Shown one piece after another: positions 1 to 9,575 of a stretch of 64,000 nt of DNA. The DNA is taken from the NCBI RefSeq assembly GCF_000003855.2, contig NW_003101667.1, positions 159,012 to 223,011 on the forward strand, given 5' to 3'. The position numbers and the translations under genes were made by a program. Source of the DNA: Blastomyces gilchristii SLH14081. Taxonomy: Eukaryota; Ascomycota; Eurotiomycetes; Onygenales; Ajellomycetaceae. Under the pieces are notes generated by a model that saw only the letters and a list, made by a program, of their open reading frames with translations, was not told the DNA's origin and searched no databases. How positions within the stretch are numbered: the stretch's first letter is position 1; every line of letters starts with the position of its first letter.

Positions 1-479
1 TCTCTGACAGTAAATATTCATTCTTTATTATAAGCTTATTAAGTGCTTAATAATCAATACACATTCATCACTTCTCACCTGCCTTTTTCACAAATAGAAC
101 TGGAAAGCCTTACATACTTGATGAGAGTCATATGAGATCATGTTCTAGAAGATCTGTGATCTGACACTTCTGTTCTTCAAGATGTGTTTGTGATAGAGAG
201 TATGTATTCTGATTGACTGATTTTACATCTCTTATGTTAATCTTATATATGAATTCTTGTTTCAGCAGTAATTCTGATAGAAGATCTGTTCAGAAGATCT
301 TTCTATACTTCTTCAGAAGCTTCTTCATATACTTGTTCTTCTGTATATTCTTTATCTTGATTTTCTTCACTTCTGAGTCTCATATGACATACAGAATGCT
401 TTCAGATGAGATCTTATAAATTGTTCTCTTTGCTTATTAATATATAAGCAGATTTAACTCTTCTATATCAGAGATGTGA

Positions 480-2300
480 AATGTTCTTCTCATATCAGTT
501 GATAGAATTGTATGAACTGTTTTCTTTCTATCAGTTAACTGTATATGATATGTACATCATTGAATCTGCAGATTAAACCTTTGAAATCAATTGAGTCTGA
601 GAATAAGATCATATTTCATGTTCTACAGCTCTCACACTCAAATGTAGTAAGATCATTCTCTGAAGTGCAAGGGAACTCTTACTCTTACAGATGATATTAA
701 ATATCAGTTATCAGATAATCTTATACATCAGGAATTCTTCACTCAGCAGACTTCTTTCAGTCTTCAGATCATATAATTGTCAATATATTGTATAAAAGCT
801 TCTGTATTTATTAACACTTTTGCAGTCATCTCTCAATTCTTATTCAAGTGTCTCTTATACATTAACATTTCAGGCCTCAAGGCATTGAGATGAGTGGCTG
901 CTTCATTCTTGCCTGTATCTCAGTCAAGAGCCTGCTTTCTCTTGATATTTACAGAATTCAGAGAATCTTCTAACATGAGCATCTCTTTCACTTTGAAGAC
1001 TTTTCATAGAATATCAGTGAGTGTCTTCAAGCTCACTGATTCTACTAGTTTTTTGACTCTCTCACTTTTCTTGACTGTGCACACTGTGTGCAATCTTTTA
1101 CATCATGATTTTAGCATCTGCAGTTAAAGCAAGCTCAATGCTCATAATATCAAGATTTCCATCTAGAGAATTTCTTTTTTGAGAGATTCAGTGCTTTAGC
1201 AATGACATTCAGATCTAGATTCATTATGTCTGAGTGTGTGACTTGTGTTATAGAAGTCTGATGATCTGTTCTCTGCTGAGACATACTTGATTGCAGTATT
1301 TTCTGTCATAATTGACTCACTTATTCCTGTATAATGAGAATGTTATATGCTTCTTTCACCATGTCTGGTTACAAGGTTAAGCATTTCTATTTCACTCTCA
1401 ACTCAGGTGTAAGATCATGAATGAAGATCTATAAATAGAAAGATGTTGAAAGCTCTTCATTCAACATAAGATAGTGTAAACTGAAGTGTGTGAAGTATGA
1501 TGTAAGATTGCTTACTTATCTACACTCAGTGAAGTATTCATAACACTTATCTCATATGTTCACTTTCTCAAAGTTATACAAGATTCATTTGAAAAACTCA
1601 TTTCATGTTCATGAAAATGAATATCACTCTGAGTCTGTGAGATTCATCTTTTTATCAGTCATTTATAATGACTTCACTTTTCTGTGTAGAAATGCAGCAG
1701 ATCTTAAGACTTGTTAAAATTCTGTTAACTGTCTGTCTGTAAGTTTGCATTTAATTCAATAATATAATCACATCTGACTTAGCCAGCTGATTGCAGCATC
1801 ATTTTTTCAGTCATTATTGAAGCTTGATAGCTTCAGCAGATCTTCTGACTTGATATATCTTATACTTAAATTCTCATTCTGCGCAGTGATCTTCAATGAT
1901 GTGTATACTTCTGAAGAGATTGTGAACAATCATGATAAGATCTTCAGGTTCAGTATAGTTATCTGTCTGTGTAAACATTTAATCTCTCACTGCAGGTCTA
2001 AGACCTGGTTTTCTCTATTCTTATTAATGATGATGATTGTGTCAGTGAAGCTCTTCATAGTGAATGCTTGATCTGCAGTAAATATCAATTGTTGTTTGAC
2101 TTCTGTCTCAGTCTGTCACTGTGTACACAAGGTCTCAATTTCATTTAGAATTCTCATACACATACAGAGCTTTGATTCTGGTTCAGTGATCTCAGCTGCT
2201 TTTCTTACTGCTTTGAGTAAACTCTCTAAGAGGTTCTGCATATCTTTCAGTTCAGATAGCAAAGAAGAATATTGTTCATATTGACTGAAGAAGATATTCA
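480..2300 (-). pseudogene. GyZ copy 1 gag remnant with CCHC knuckle
   Basis: Broken coding sequence of a retrotransposon capsid/nucleocapsid polyprotein, recognised by alignment to the other GyZ copies. A zinc-knuckle relic lies at 1090-1131 (minus): C-x2-C, then a Cys where the His should be, then the final Cys of the C-x2-C-x4-H-x4-C pattern; a stop codon replaces a Trp. The homologous region on the plus strand is at 47300-48285 and 53955-54900. Small open stretches here, for example at 213-419 and 1817-2071 on the plus strand, are antisense by-products and not genes. Confidence 0.6.
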
Positions 2301-2689
2301 TTTCAGTAATTTCTCATTGATTATATGATATCTATTGTTATATCACTATATTATTATATCACTATATTATTATATCACTATATTATTATATGATTGCTAT
2401 TGTTATCATACAACTCTGATGATGATCACTCTCTCTTTTTATTCTTCTTTTAGATAGAGAGTGAACTTCTTTGAATCTCATTCACTGCTCTCATCTTCTT
2501 TCTCACATCTCATCTGTTTGTGTATCATACATGGCATTCACCTGAGTGTGAAGTTTTCCCTCAATAAGTGAAGCAGCATCAATTGAATACTCTTTCACTG
2601 ACTGCTCTTTATACACTATCTTTTGAGATGTTCTAAAACCACACTGATATGATAACTATGAATCACTTTGTAGATGAAATTATCATGCT

Positions 2690-2902
2690 CTGAAGAAGTC
2701 TGTGCTTCTCACCGGTTTTTAAACATGCTATCAGATGTGATTCAAAGGTTGCTTGAGTCAGTGTATGATTACAGGTGTATGCTGGCTTCTTATATACTGT
2801 ACACTAAATTAATTGATGGCCGCTATGGCCTCTTTACATTCGTAAGCAAGTTCGGAAGCGGCCGCGTTATTATCCGGTGGTCGTACGTTCTTCCGAACCA
2901 CA
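2690..2902 (-). repeat. GyZ copy 1, 5' LTR (inner edge approximate)
   Basis: The LTR starts with TGTGGTTCGG at 2902 and reads leftward. It matches the GyZ LTR at 47026 and the inverted GyZ LTR at 27222-27384. A TATA-like string (TATATAAG, minus strand) lies near 2795. The outer 60 bases keep several CpG sites, including a GCGGCCGC block, although the rest of the element has almost none. The inner edge is uncertain because no second LTR of this copy is available. Confidence 0.6.
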
Positions 2903-4020
2903 CATCAGAATGTGTATTGAATGCCAGATATTGCAGAGATCTGATACCAGATTGATAGAATTGTAGAATAAATTCTGCTATGTATGCAATCAGTTTCTTA
3001 TCATTATTCATAAAATCAATGTTCTTCTTCATAGAAGTGAATGTAAAATGACAGTCATTCATTGAGAACTTCTTCAGAAGATTCCTTACAAAGAGAGGTT
3101 GAGTCAATGTTAATGAAGTTAAATCTCTATCAATCTTCATTCTCAGATAGTAGTTGAAATCCCCTACATTGTTGATCTCATAATTAGTGGTGATTCCAGC
3201 TTTGGCCCAGTTCAGATCATTGATTTTCAGGCTGTAGAGACAGATATTATTCACATAGATAATTATATAGACCTGTCTTTCATCATGAATAAATAGTTCA
3301 GCATCATAGAGACTGACACAGAAGCCTGAGTGCAATAGCATCTTTCACAGCTTCTCATATCATAAGAGTGCTGCTTGCTTAAGACTGTAGAGTCTCTGCA
3401 TCAACTCACATACAAGATCATCACAGTCTTCATGGGATTCTGTGAGTTGATTCATATATATCTGTTCATTGACAGGCAGTTGAGTGTTCAAAAAAGCAGT
3501 CATTATATCAATCTGCAAAACATATCATCCTCAGGATGCTGAGATTGCTATAAGAGCTTGAGAGATGAATACAGAGATGACAGATGCAAAGATTCTTGAA
3601 TAATTGACTCTCTTCTGTTAAAGATTTCCGCAGACAACTCAGCAGGTCTTATAGTGAATAACCTCACTCATATTATTGAACTTTTTATCAAATACTCATT
3701 GATTATAAAGAACACTCATTTGTAGTATTCTCTCTATCAGTTGTCAGACCTCTATTTATTTCAAATGATTGATCTCTTTAATGCAGGTCTTATAATAATA
3801 TTTCCATTTCATGGAAGCTTTGACACATGTGAGGTTTTTCAGGATCAGAAGTGCAGTGATCTCAGAATTGATAAGTAGGTCTTCAAGACTGTCTCTCACT
3901 GAAGATTTCCTCACTATAGTGATATCTCTTATAGATGTCAGAGGATCATCAGATTCAACTGTGAGTTTCAGAGAGTTCAGTGTATTCTGCACTAAAAAGA
4001 TAGATATTCTCACAGAGATA
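2903..4020 (-). pseudogene. CopA-1 reverse transcriptase (C-terminal half) remnant
   Basis: Decayed Copia reverse transcriptase. The open stretch 3341-2823 contains the family sequence around the active site, here YVNN instead of YVDD, followed by the usual VGDFNYYLRMKID and LTQPLFVRNLLKKF blocks of Copia RT. The second catalytic Asp is lost (D to N). The open stretch 4013-3756 is the N-terminal RT region (WKYYYKTCIKEINHL, compare 'W..A...E...L' of Copia RTs). The protein is non-functional. The last bases, 2902-2823, of the open frame run into the GyZ LTR and do not belong to Copia. Confidence 0.8.
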
Positions 4021-4129
4021 TCATAGTCAATCCATCAATTATTAGTGAGTATGAGAAATAATGAACACTCAGGTTGGATTTTCTCATCAATGAACAGATC
4101 ATCAATTAATGAATCAGAAATCACTGTAA

Positions 4130-5190
4130 TTTCTTAACAGACTGCAGTGAGTAGGCCTGATATCACTGAAGGAATTGCTGCAGCTGCTTTACAGACTGCA
4201 TTTAGTAGAATCTTCAGATTGTGTGTTGTCAGTATTGATGAATCAGCAAGATGAAGATTCTTCTGAAAGATGATGTCTTTTGATATGTATAAATACCTGT
4301 TGAAGGAATTCATCAATCTATAATTGATAAAACTATCATATCTCACAAAAATCAACTCTTTGAAGTGAGAGACTATCTTATTGATGAGCTTGAAGACTAT
4401 CTTTAAGAATGCTTTGCAACTTCATCAGTGAATGTCACATGCAGAAGATAGAGCTTCAAGTCAGGTCTCATACAGTGTAATCAGCTTTGTATTTTCAGAG
4501 CTCTTATACAATATTGTTGAGGTTGATATAAGGTTAAGGAGCTCTGTGACTGTAATAACTGTCTCATCTCACATTTTTTCAGAAGCTGAAGAGTCTATTA
4601 ATAGTGATTGAAACTTCTCAATGATCAAAATGATTGATTGTTTGAATACTTCATCTTGCTGTGAAGTATGAGAAGAAGTTGACTCTCACTTTATTTCTTC
4701 ACTGAGTATATATGCTATGACTGCATTCAAATTCAATTCTTCATGATCTGAGTGAATGATTGCAATATCACATCTCAGCAGATTCTTGATAAATTGATTG
4801 AAGATCTGTAGATATCTCAATATCTCATTCTTACATTTCAATAGAAATATTCACCTCATTCAGATGACATCATCTGTTATCATCATTGCAAGCTTCTTGT
4901 CAGTGTAAGATAATATATCATTCTCAGTTTCAAGAGTCTCATCATCACTGAATATATTCACTCAAATCTTCAAGGCCTTGCAGATAGCATGATGTGATGT
5001 GAAATTCTTATAGAAAGTGCATTTCTGTTTAGTCTTAACACATGTGAAACAGAATGATAATTTTTTCAGGCTGATAATGACAATATCAAATCGCGGGTCC
5101 CTGATCATTTTTAATATACTATTTTTACTGATATGATCAAGTTGATGATGTCACTCATCTATCAGAAGCTGTTTTAAAAGAACTGCAGAT
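4130..5190 (-). pseudogene. CopA-1 integrase core and linker remnant
   Basis: Region between the pre-integrase domain and the RT, where Copia elements encode the DDE integrase. A conserved patch at 4355-4134 (RYDSFINYRLMNSFNRYLYISKDIIFQ) matches the Copia 'GY.....Y.....R.V..S.DV.F' segment at the end of the integrase/linker. The core itself is too mutated for me to place all three acidic residues. It is collinear with 22512-23650 of CopA-2. Confidence 0.6.
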
Positions 5191-5192
5191 AA

Positions 5193-5660
5193 TCAAGATG
5201 AAGATGAGATAATAAAGAAATCAGTATCTGAATTCTTAGAGTTGATTAACTGTTCAACCTTCTCACAGCTGAAAGATCTCAAAAACCCTGTATTCAGATT
5301 GTAATCTGTTGAGATTGTCTTTGATTTCAAAATGACCACATATGTCACTGCTTTATACATCGAGTCATTCATTACATCATGAAATGTCAGTGAACTGTTG
5401 AATAGAATGTAAATATTATTGTGAGACAGATTGACATAGAAGATATCACTGTTGATAGATGACAGAAACTCAAAGTAGTTCTCAGCATTAACTTGCATAT
5501 CACAGTGAATATAGCTCTTGTGCTTCATAAGTTCTGTGAAGATCAGATTTGCAGATAGTTCTGACATGTAGTATATATAATTGAATTCTATCAATCTTTC
5601 ACTCACTGAGATGAACACAGTGTTAACACTCTGAACCTTCAGAATGATCTTATTAGCCAC
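5193..5660 (-). pseudogene. CopA-1 gag-pre-integrase / protease-end remnant (155 codons open)
   Basis: Longest surviving open stretch of CopA-1. It contains the Copia pre-integrase signature 'YYMSELSANLI...ELMKHKSYIHCD' (family: 'YVPELSANLISLGQL') at residues 29-54, upstream of the His-Cys integrase domain. The matching open stretch in CopA-2 is 24152-23661, with clear amino-acid similarity. There is no start context; the Met is internal. Confidence 0.75.
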
Positions 5661-5859
5661 TTGAACTGTTGAATTATTGATTGCTATAAGTTTTAAAAAT
5701 CATGATCTATCACTTGCTATGTGGCATCCGGCGCCACTATCTCATATAGTGAGGGAATCCTTGTGAGATTTCACAAAACAGGCTGGCATATTGATAACCT
5801 CTGCAAGATTTGTCATCTGAAAGGTCTCTGATTCATCTGTAATAAATAGTTAAGTTCTA

Positions 5860-7370
5860 CTCTCACTATTATTCTTCTTTTCTTTGAATTTCTTTATTCT
5901 CACAGCGTTGTAGATTCTTCAATTATCTGAAGCACTGTCTGAATTGATTAGTCAACAGATGTCAAAGTGAGATCTCTCATATTCAGAACATGTAGGTGAA
6001 TTGCCTGATCTCTGATGATTTCCGAAGCCCTCTAAAGTATTACTACAATCACATTCATTACAGCCTTCACGGGCCGAATTCAATGTATTGTTGTTGTTGT
6101 TAGAGTTGATAGGCATTGTGATCATTGTAGCTGTTATAGCTGTTGTAGCAGTGATAGCTGCAGAATCTGTATTCTGTAGATTCTTTTTATCTTTTGAAGA
6201 ATCAAGTCATGAACAGATCTTCTTTATGAGAAGATCAACATTCAATATCACTGCTGTGAATTTAAAATCCTGTATCTTCTCAATCTTCTTCTGAACATAA
6301 TTTCTTCAATTGTTGAGTAGAACTGAGTAAAAGGTATTAAATATTCATGCATCTGAGAGAAAAGCATGCATCATCTTCAATTTTGTAATGATGAACTGAA
6401 ACTTATTAAAGAATATGTATAGATTGATGATGTGTGTATTATCAAGTGACATGAATTCCAGAACTGTCTCACAGTGTAACTGTATTTTTAAAATAGAGTA
6501 TTTCTGTTCAATTGCATTTCATAGAGTATAAGTGATTCAATTTTCATTATATTTGAAGAAACATGATCTGACACCTGTACTCAATAAGTTTGAAATGAAT
6601 ATGTAGAGTTATCAGTTTCTGATATCTCAGAATAATGCTCATTTATCATCTCTTTGTAGAGAATTCTGAGACTGTCATTTCTCTATTATATATTAACACT
6701 GTATATTAATCAGTTTTGATTTCATAAAGATACTTCATGTGATGTAATTGAATATATCAGTTAGACTGTTTAATCTCACAGTATTCTTGATATCTTTCTT
6801 GAATTGAAAGATTATCTTATCAACACAGCTATCTGATTTATAAAGGTTGAATTTCAACCTTTCACTGAGATTAAGATCTCATGTAACTGTACAGACTGTT
6901 AAGATAATAACAGAATAATTATTAACATTCTGTAATCAATCTGTAGAGAATCTCTGTTGACAGAGTTTTTTCAGTTGTAGTTCAAGTTCTAGAACTCTAT
7001 ATCTCTTCTTCTTCATCTCAAATGTTATCTTAAGATGTTTTATCTATTGATCTGATATTGTCTTGTCTGAACAGTAAATATCTGAATATTCATTATTCTT
7101 ATTAAGAGAATTAGTATTAAGCTATTAAGTAGATCAGAGAGCCAGCCTGATCATATCAGAAGCTGTATTCAAATCAGCTTTGAATTAAGAGAGTGTTTCA
7201 GAGTATTTATCAATGAAGCTTTTAAAAGCTTCAGAAGAATGTTCACTGACAGAGTATAAGTGTAAAGAATTATCATCATTAACTATAACTGACTCAGTGA
7301 AAAGAATACAAGATTGTGAATGTGTATATGAGTGAGATTATATTGAATTCATCATCTTGATATTCATTTA
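5860..7370 (-). pseudogene. CopA-1 gag remnant with variant zinc knuckle
   Basis: Decayed gag. Near 5950-5985 (minus) the reading C-S-E-Y-E-R-S-H-F-D-I-C is a CCHC knuckle whose second Cys has become Tyr; the CopA-2 copy lost the first Cys instead. Combined, the spacing is C-x2-C-x3-H-x3-C, shorter than the usual x4/x4. Upstream is an Asn/Ala-rich stretch. Gag starts near 7370-7350, about 250 bases inside the 5' LTR. Confidence 0.6.
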
Positions 7371-7604
7371 TCAGATCCTTGTTAATATTATTCTCTTTTT
7401 CTTACTTTTTTACAAATGTGATGCATTTTCTGCAAGTCTCTTTTTAAGTGAGCAGTAGTATTATTAATTATCAAGATCTCAAACATATCAATACTGATAG
7501 AATAAGACAATTTTAACTTCTGATGAGCATATCAAATGAAGCAGTAGTTAAAATAATGATTATATTGACAAGGAATCCGGAATTGGCAGTGTTTTTGCAC
7601 AAAA

Positions 7605-7618
7605 CAGGTCTCATAACC
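7605..7618 (-). promoter_or_regulatory. CopA-1 primer binding site (half-tRNA iMet type)
   Basis: Plus strand reads CAGGTCTCATAACC directly next to the LTR. It is identical to the site at 26087-26100. It resembles the anticodon stem-loop of initiator methionine tRNA (loop CTCATAA). Drosophila copia is known to prime with an internal half of that tRNA, so this is the likely minus-strand primer site. Confidence 0.7.
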
Positions 7619-7713
7619 TGTGGAAGGTGTAAAGCTTGTGTGATTGAAAGGTTGCTAGCTTGTGGAAAGTTATATGGTGGAAGGATTAGTAAGCCAGATC
7701 ACGTGACCTGACA
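7619..7713 (-). repeat. CopA-1 5' LTR (95 bp)
   Basis: Very short LTR. On the minus strand it begins TGTCAGGTCACGTGATC and ends TTCCACA next to the primer site. It is homologous to both 96-bp LTRs of CopA-2 (17438-17533 and 26101-26196). A CACGTG hexamer lies near the outer end. It is GC-richer than the element body. Confidence 0.75.
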
Positions 7714-7744
7714 CAATGCCAATAACAATACCAATATCGAAAAT

Positions 7745-7960
7745 GCCGTGGATCCGGAGGTCAGATTTCACAAGACCATAACCATACTCATACCCATAAC
7801 CCTGTGGTGTCAATGATATCGCGGGTATAACCATAACCATAATCAAAACCATAACCCCGTGACATCAACGATATCATGGATATAACCATAACCTGTGGTG
7901 TCAACGATGTCACGGACATAACCATAACCATAACCGCCAATATCAACACCAAAACGATGG
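7745..7960. repeat. Tandem repeat, about 60-bp unit with ATAACC sub-motifs
   Basis: Three imperfect units built from CCATAACC strings separated by 'tgtggtgtcaacgatgtcacgg'-like spacers at about 7805, 7860 and 7905. CpG and CC/GG are retained, unlike the neighbouring Copia element, so the block is unmutated. The long open frames through it (minus strand, for example 7788-8112) are repeat artefacts with Gly/Tyr runs. Confidence 0.8.
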
Positions 7961-7964
7961 AGAT

Positions 7965-8235
7965 ACCGATAACCATGATACCGATAACCATGATACCCGG
8001 GCTGTTGAATGCCCATATGATAACCCAGGGTAAAGATGATACCCCATGATAACCATGATAGCCCACGATAACCAGGCCAGCGAGTGCCTATATGATAACC
8101 ATGATAACCCACGATAACCAGGCCACCGAGTGCCTAACTATATGATAACCATGATAACCCACGATAACCAGGCCACCGAGTGTGCCTATATGATAACAAC
8201 GATAACAATAACAATAAAATGACAAAAATATGAGA
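7965..8235. repeat. Tandem repeat, about 52-bp unit (GATAACC/CATGATAACC based)
   Basis: After a short run of 'gataaccatgata' steps, three near-identical units occur between about 8055 and 8200. Each has the order CCACGATAACCAGGCCA, then CGAGTG, then CCTATATGATAACCATGA. The block ends in a (ATAACA)n-like tail. It is GC-richer and unmutated. Direct repeats lie without unique spacers, so this is a minisatellite. Confidence 0.85.
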
Positions 8236-8620
8236 AATGAGACCCCGCAGTGTTCGGATGACTGGGGGGGGTAATACAGATACAGAAAGGACGGATTTGG
8301 GCGTTTTTTCTTGCATATTCGCGTATATTTGCATGTATGGAGCTAGTCCTTATGAGAAAACTAGACTCTACTTTGTGTAATTAATTATTATTGCAGATTT
8401 GAATGATTTGAGTGCTTTTGTGGCTGCGTGGGCTAGATGGCCGGCGCAGAATGGGGGGGTGTTGTTATCTCAGCGGGCTCAGACCCTCTGGCTCGGTTTG
8501 AACGGGTTGCAGCATTATTATTAACTAATCCGGCATGACACTAACCTACTTTTGATACAAGTCATGTGCTCAGAGCAATCCTCACCAGAGGGTCTGAGAA
8601 GAAACAGTTCCATCTTCAAT
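8236..8620. other. Left edge of the genic island, with a 14-bp perfect inverted repeat
   Basis: No gene is established here. The stretch keeps CpG and GG runs. CTCAGACCCTCTGG at 8478-8491 is exactly mirrored by CCAGAGGGTCTGAG at 8585-8598 with 93 bases between. A short open frame, 8397-8524, follows a plausible 3' splice site (TTATTATTGCAG at 8385-8396) and could be a last exon, but I find no matching upstream exon. Confidence 0.4.
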
Positions 8621-9240
8621 GAAGATTCCTGAGATTTATAAGGATTTTTCAGATTCTTTAACTTTGACTTTCTATTACTATATACTCACATATCTTTGAG
8701 ATTTGAAAATCACCTTAGCTTATAGCTAAAGAGAAGAAGAATAGAAATATTTCTTTAATATTTCAAAAAAATCTATATTTAAGATAGATATATACTCTTG
8801 AAAATGATCATATTTTTTGATCTCAGAATTTCTAAGAGCTTTTTTTTGTATGAGAAATTGAATTAAAATTCCTGTGTTCAAAAACACACTGATCAACTTT
8901 GAGATGATACTTCTATTCTAAGAACTTGAGATATGAATATAAAAATCAGATACATCATAAGAACATTGTTATTCTAAGGTTCTAAGATGATACAGAAATG
9001 ATGAATCTATGAAGTTGAGTTGAAATTCTCTTTCATACTCAGAGTACTGAGTAAATCATTTCTGTGTTGCTAATAATCAGAAACTGTTTCTTCTCAGATG
9101 CTTTATAAGATATTATCACTCACATGACCTGATTTTACTATTTGGGTTAGCTTATTGCTTATTTGAGGTTAGCTCATGACATAATCATCAATCCAGTGTT
9201 AAAACAGCAATGAATATCTGGAGAAGCGTCTGAGCTTGCT
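8621..9240. other. AT-rich mutated stretch, no gene recognised
   Basis: About 600 bases of AT-rich sequence with almost no CpG or CC/GG. I see no repeat shared with the rest of the window and no protein similarity. It is probably an old mutated repeat between the minisatellites and the gene promoter. Confidence 0.5.
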
Positions 9241-9278
9241 GAGATAAGAGTGTTGAAGGTTCTCCACTGACCCTCACC

Positions 9279-9300
9279 CACGTGACCCACACATATATTA
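9279..9300 (+). promoter_or_regulatory. Putative promoter elements of the F-box-like gene
   Basis: A palindromic CACGTG E-box (9279-9284) is followed by a TATA-like ACATATATTA (9291-9300), about 280 bases upstream of the F-box start codon. GC content rises here compared with the flanking AT-rich DNA. CACGTG is the binding site of fungal bHLH factors of the Cbf1/Pho4 class. The assignment rests on position only. Confidence 0.35.
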
Positions 9301-9575
9301 GTTGCCGCTAGCACTAGAATAATCAACCAAGTTCAACCTCTTCTACAATTATTTTCAATCTCTCTTGTAATCAAAATTTTAAGAGAGATTAATGTCTGTG
9401 ACATCTGAATAATTACAGCTTAGTTTCTTAGCATTAATCAAAACTTTTGAGAGAATTCTCTGTAGTGGCTGTGTGATTGCAGCTCAGTAATAAGAGTATT
9501 TATTCTTCAGTCTACCTCTGAATCTCTTCTCTTCACTTCTCAAGAGTTTCATTTTGTTTCAGAAACAACATCTCA

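Larger units (their letters stand above)
1..2902 (-). mobile_element. Ty3/Gypsy element GyZ, copy 1 (5' part, truncated by window start)
   Basis: This is a minus-strand copy of the LTR retrotransposon also seen at 16710 and 47026 on the plus strand. It runs from its 5' LTR end at 2902, through gag, into the reverse transcriptase region that leaves the window at base 1. The first 200 bases are the reverse complement of the GyZ RT region at 55440-55530. The outer LTR end is TGTGGTTCGG, read on the minus strand. It sits inside Copia copy CopA-1; the five bases next to it (2903-2907, CATCA) are the likely target duplication, but the other side is outside the window. All frames are broken by C-to-T type mutations. 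Confidence 0.8.
2903..7713 (-). mobile_element. Ty1/Copia element CopA, copy 1 (3' part replaced by GyZ insertion)
   Basis: Minus-strand Copia element: 5' LTR (7619-7713), primer binding site, gag, protease/pre-integrase, integrase, then reverse transcriptase, in Copia order. It is collinear with CopA-2 (17438-26196). Its 3' end is cut at 2903 by the GyZ insertion; the same Copia sequence continues uninterrupted in CopA-2 near 21385. All frames carry multiple stops, mostly TGA at Trp codons. Window coverage ends before its 3' LTR. Confidence 0.85.

Noticed and set aside
213..419. Phe-rich membrane-like small protein (and its twin at 55123-55350)
   Set aside because: Both are antisense to the GyZ pol region in two copies. 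The Phe and Leu content comes from A-rich sense codons (Lys and Glu), not from a membrane protein.
7770..8000. Interstitial telomere (ATAACC runs)
   Set aside because: Filamentous ascomycete telomeres are typically (TTAGGG)n, whose complement is CCCTAA. The motif here is CCATAACC with irregular spacers, so it is a minisatellite.
8055..8200. CRISPR-like array
   Set aside because: The repeats are contiguous tandem units with no unique spacers, and the genome is eukaryotic.
7788..8334. Gly/Tyr-rich proteins on the minus strand
   Set aside because: These frames run through minisatellite units in several phases at once and have no domain. They are repeat artefacts.
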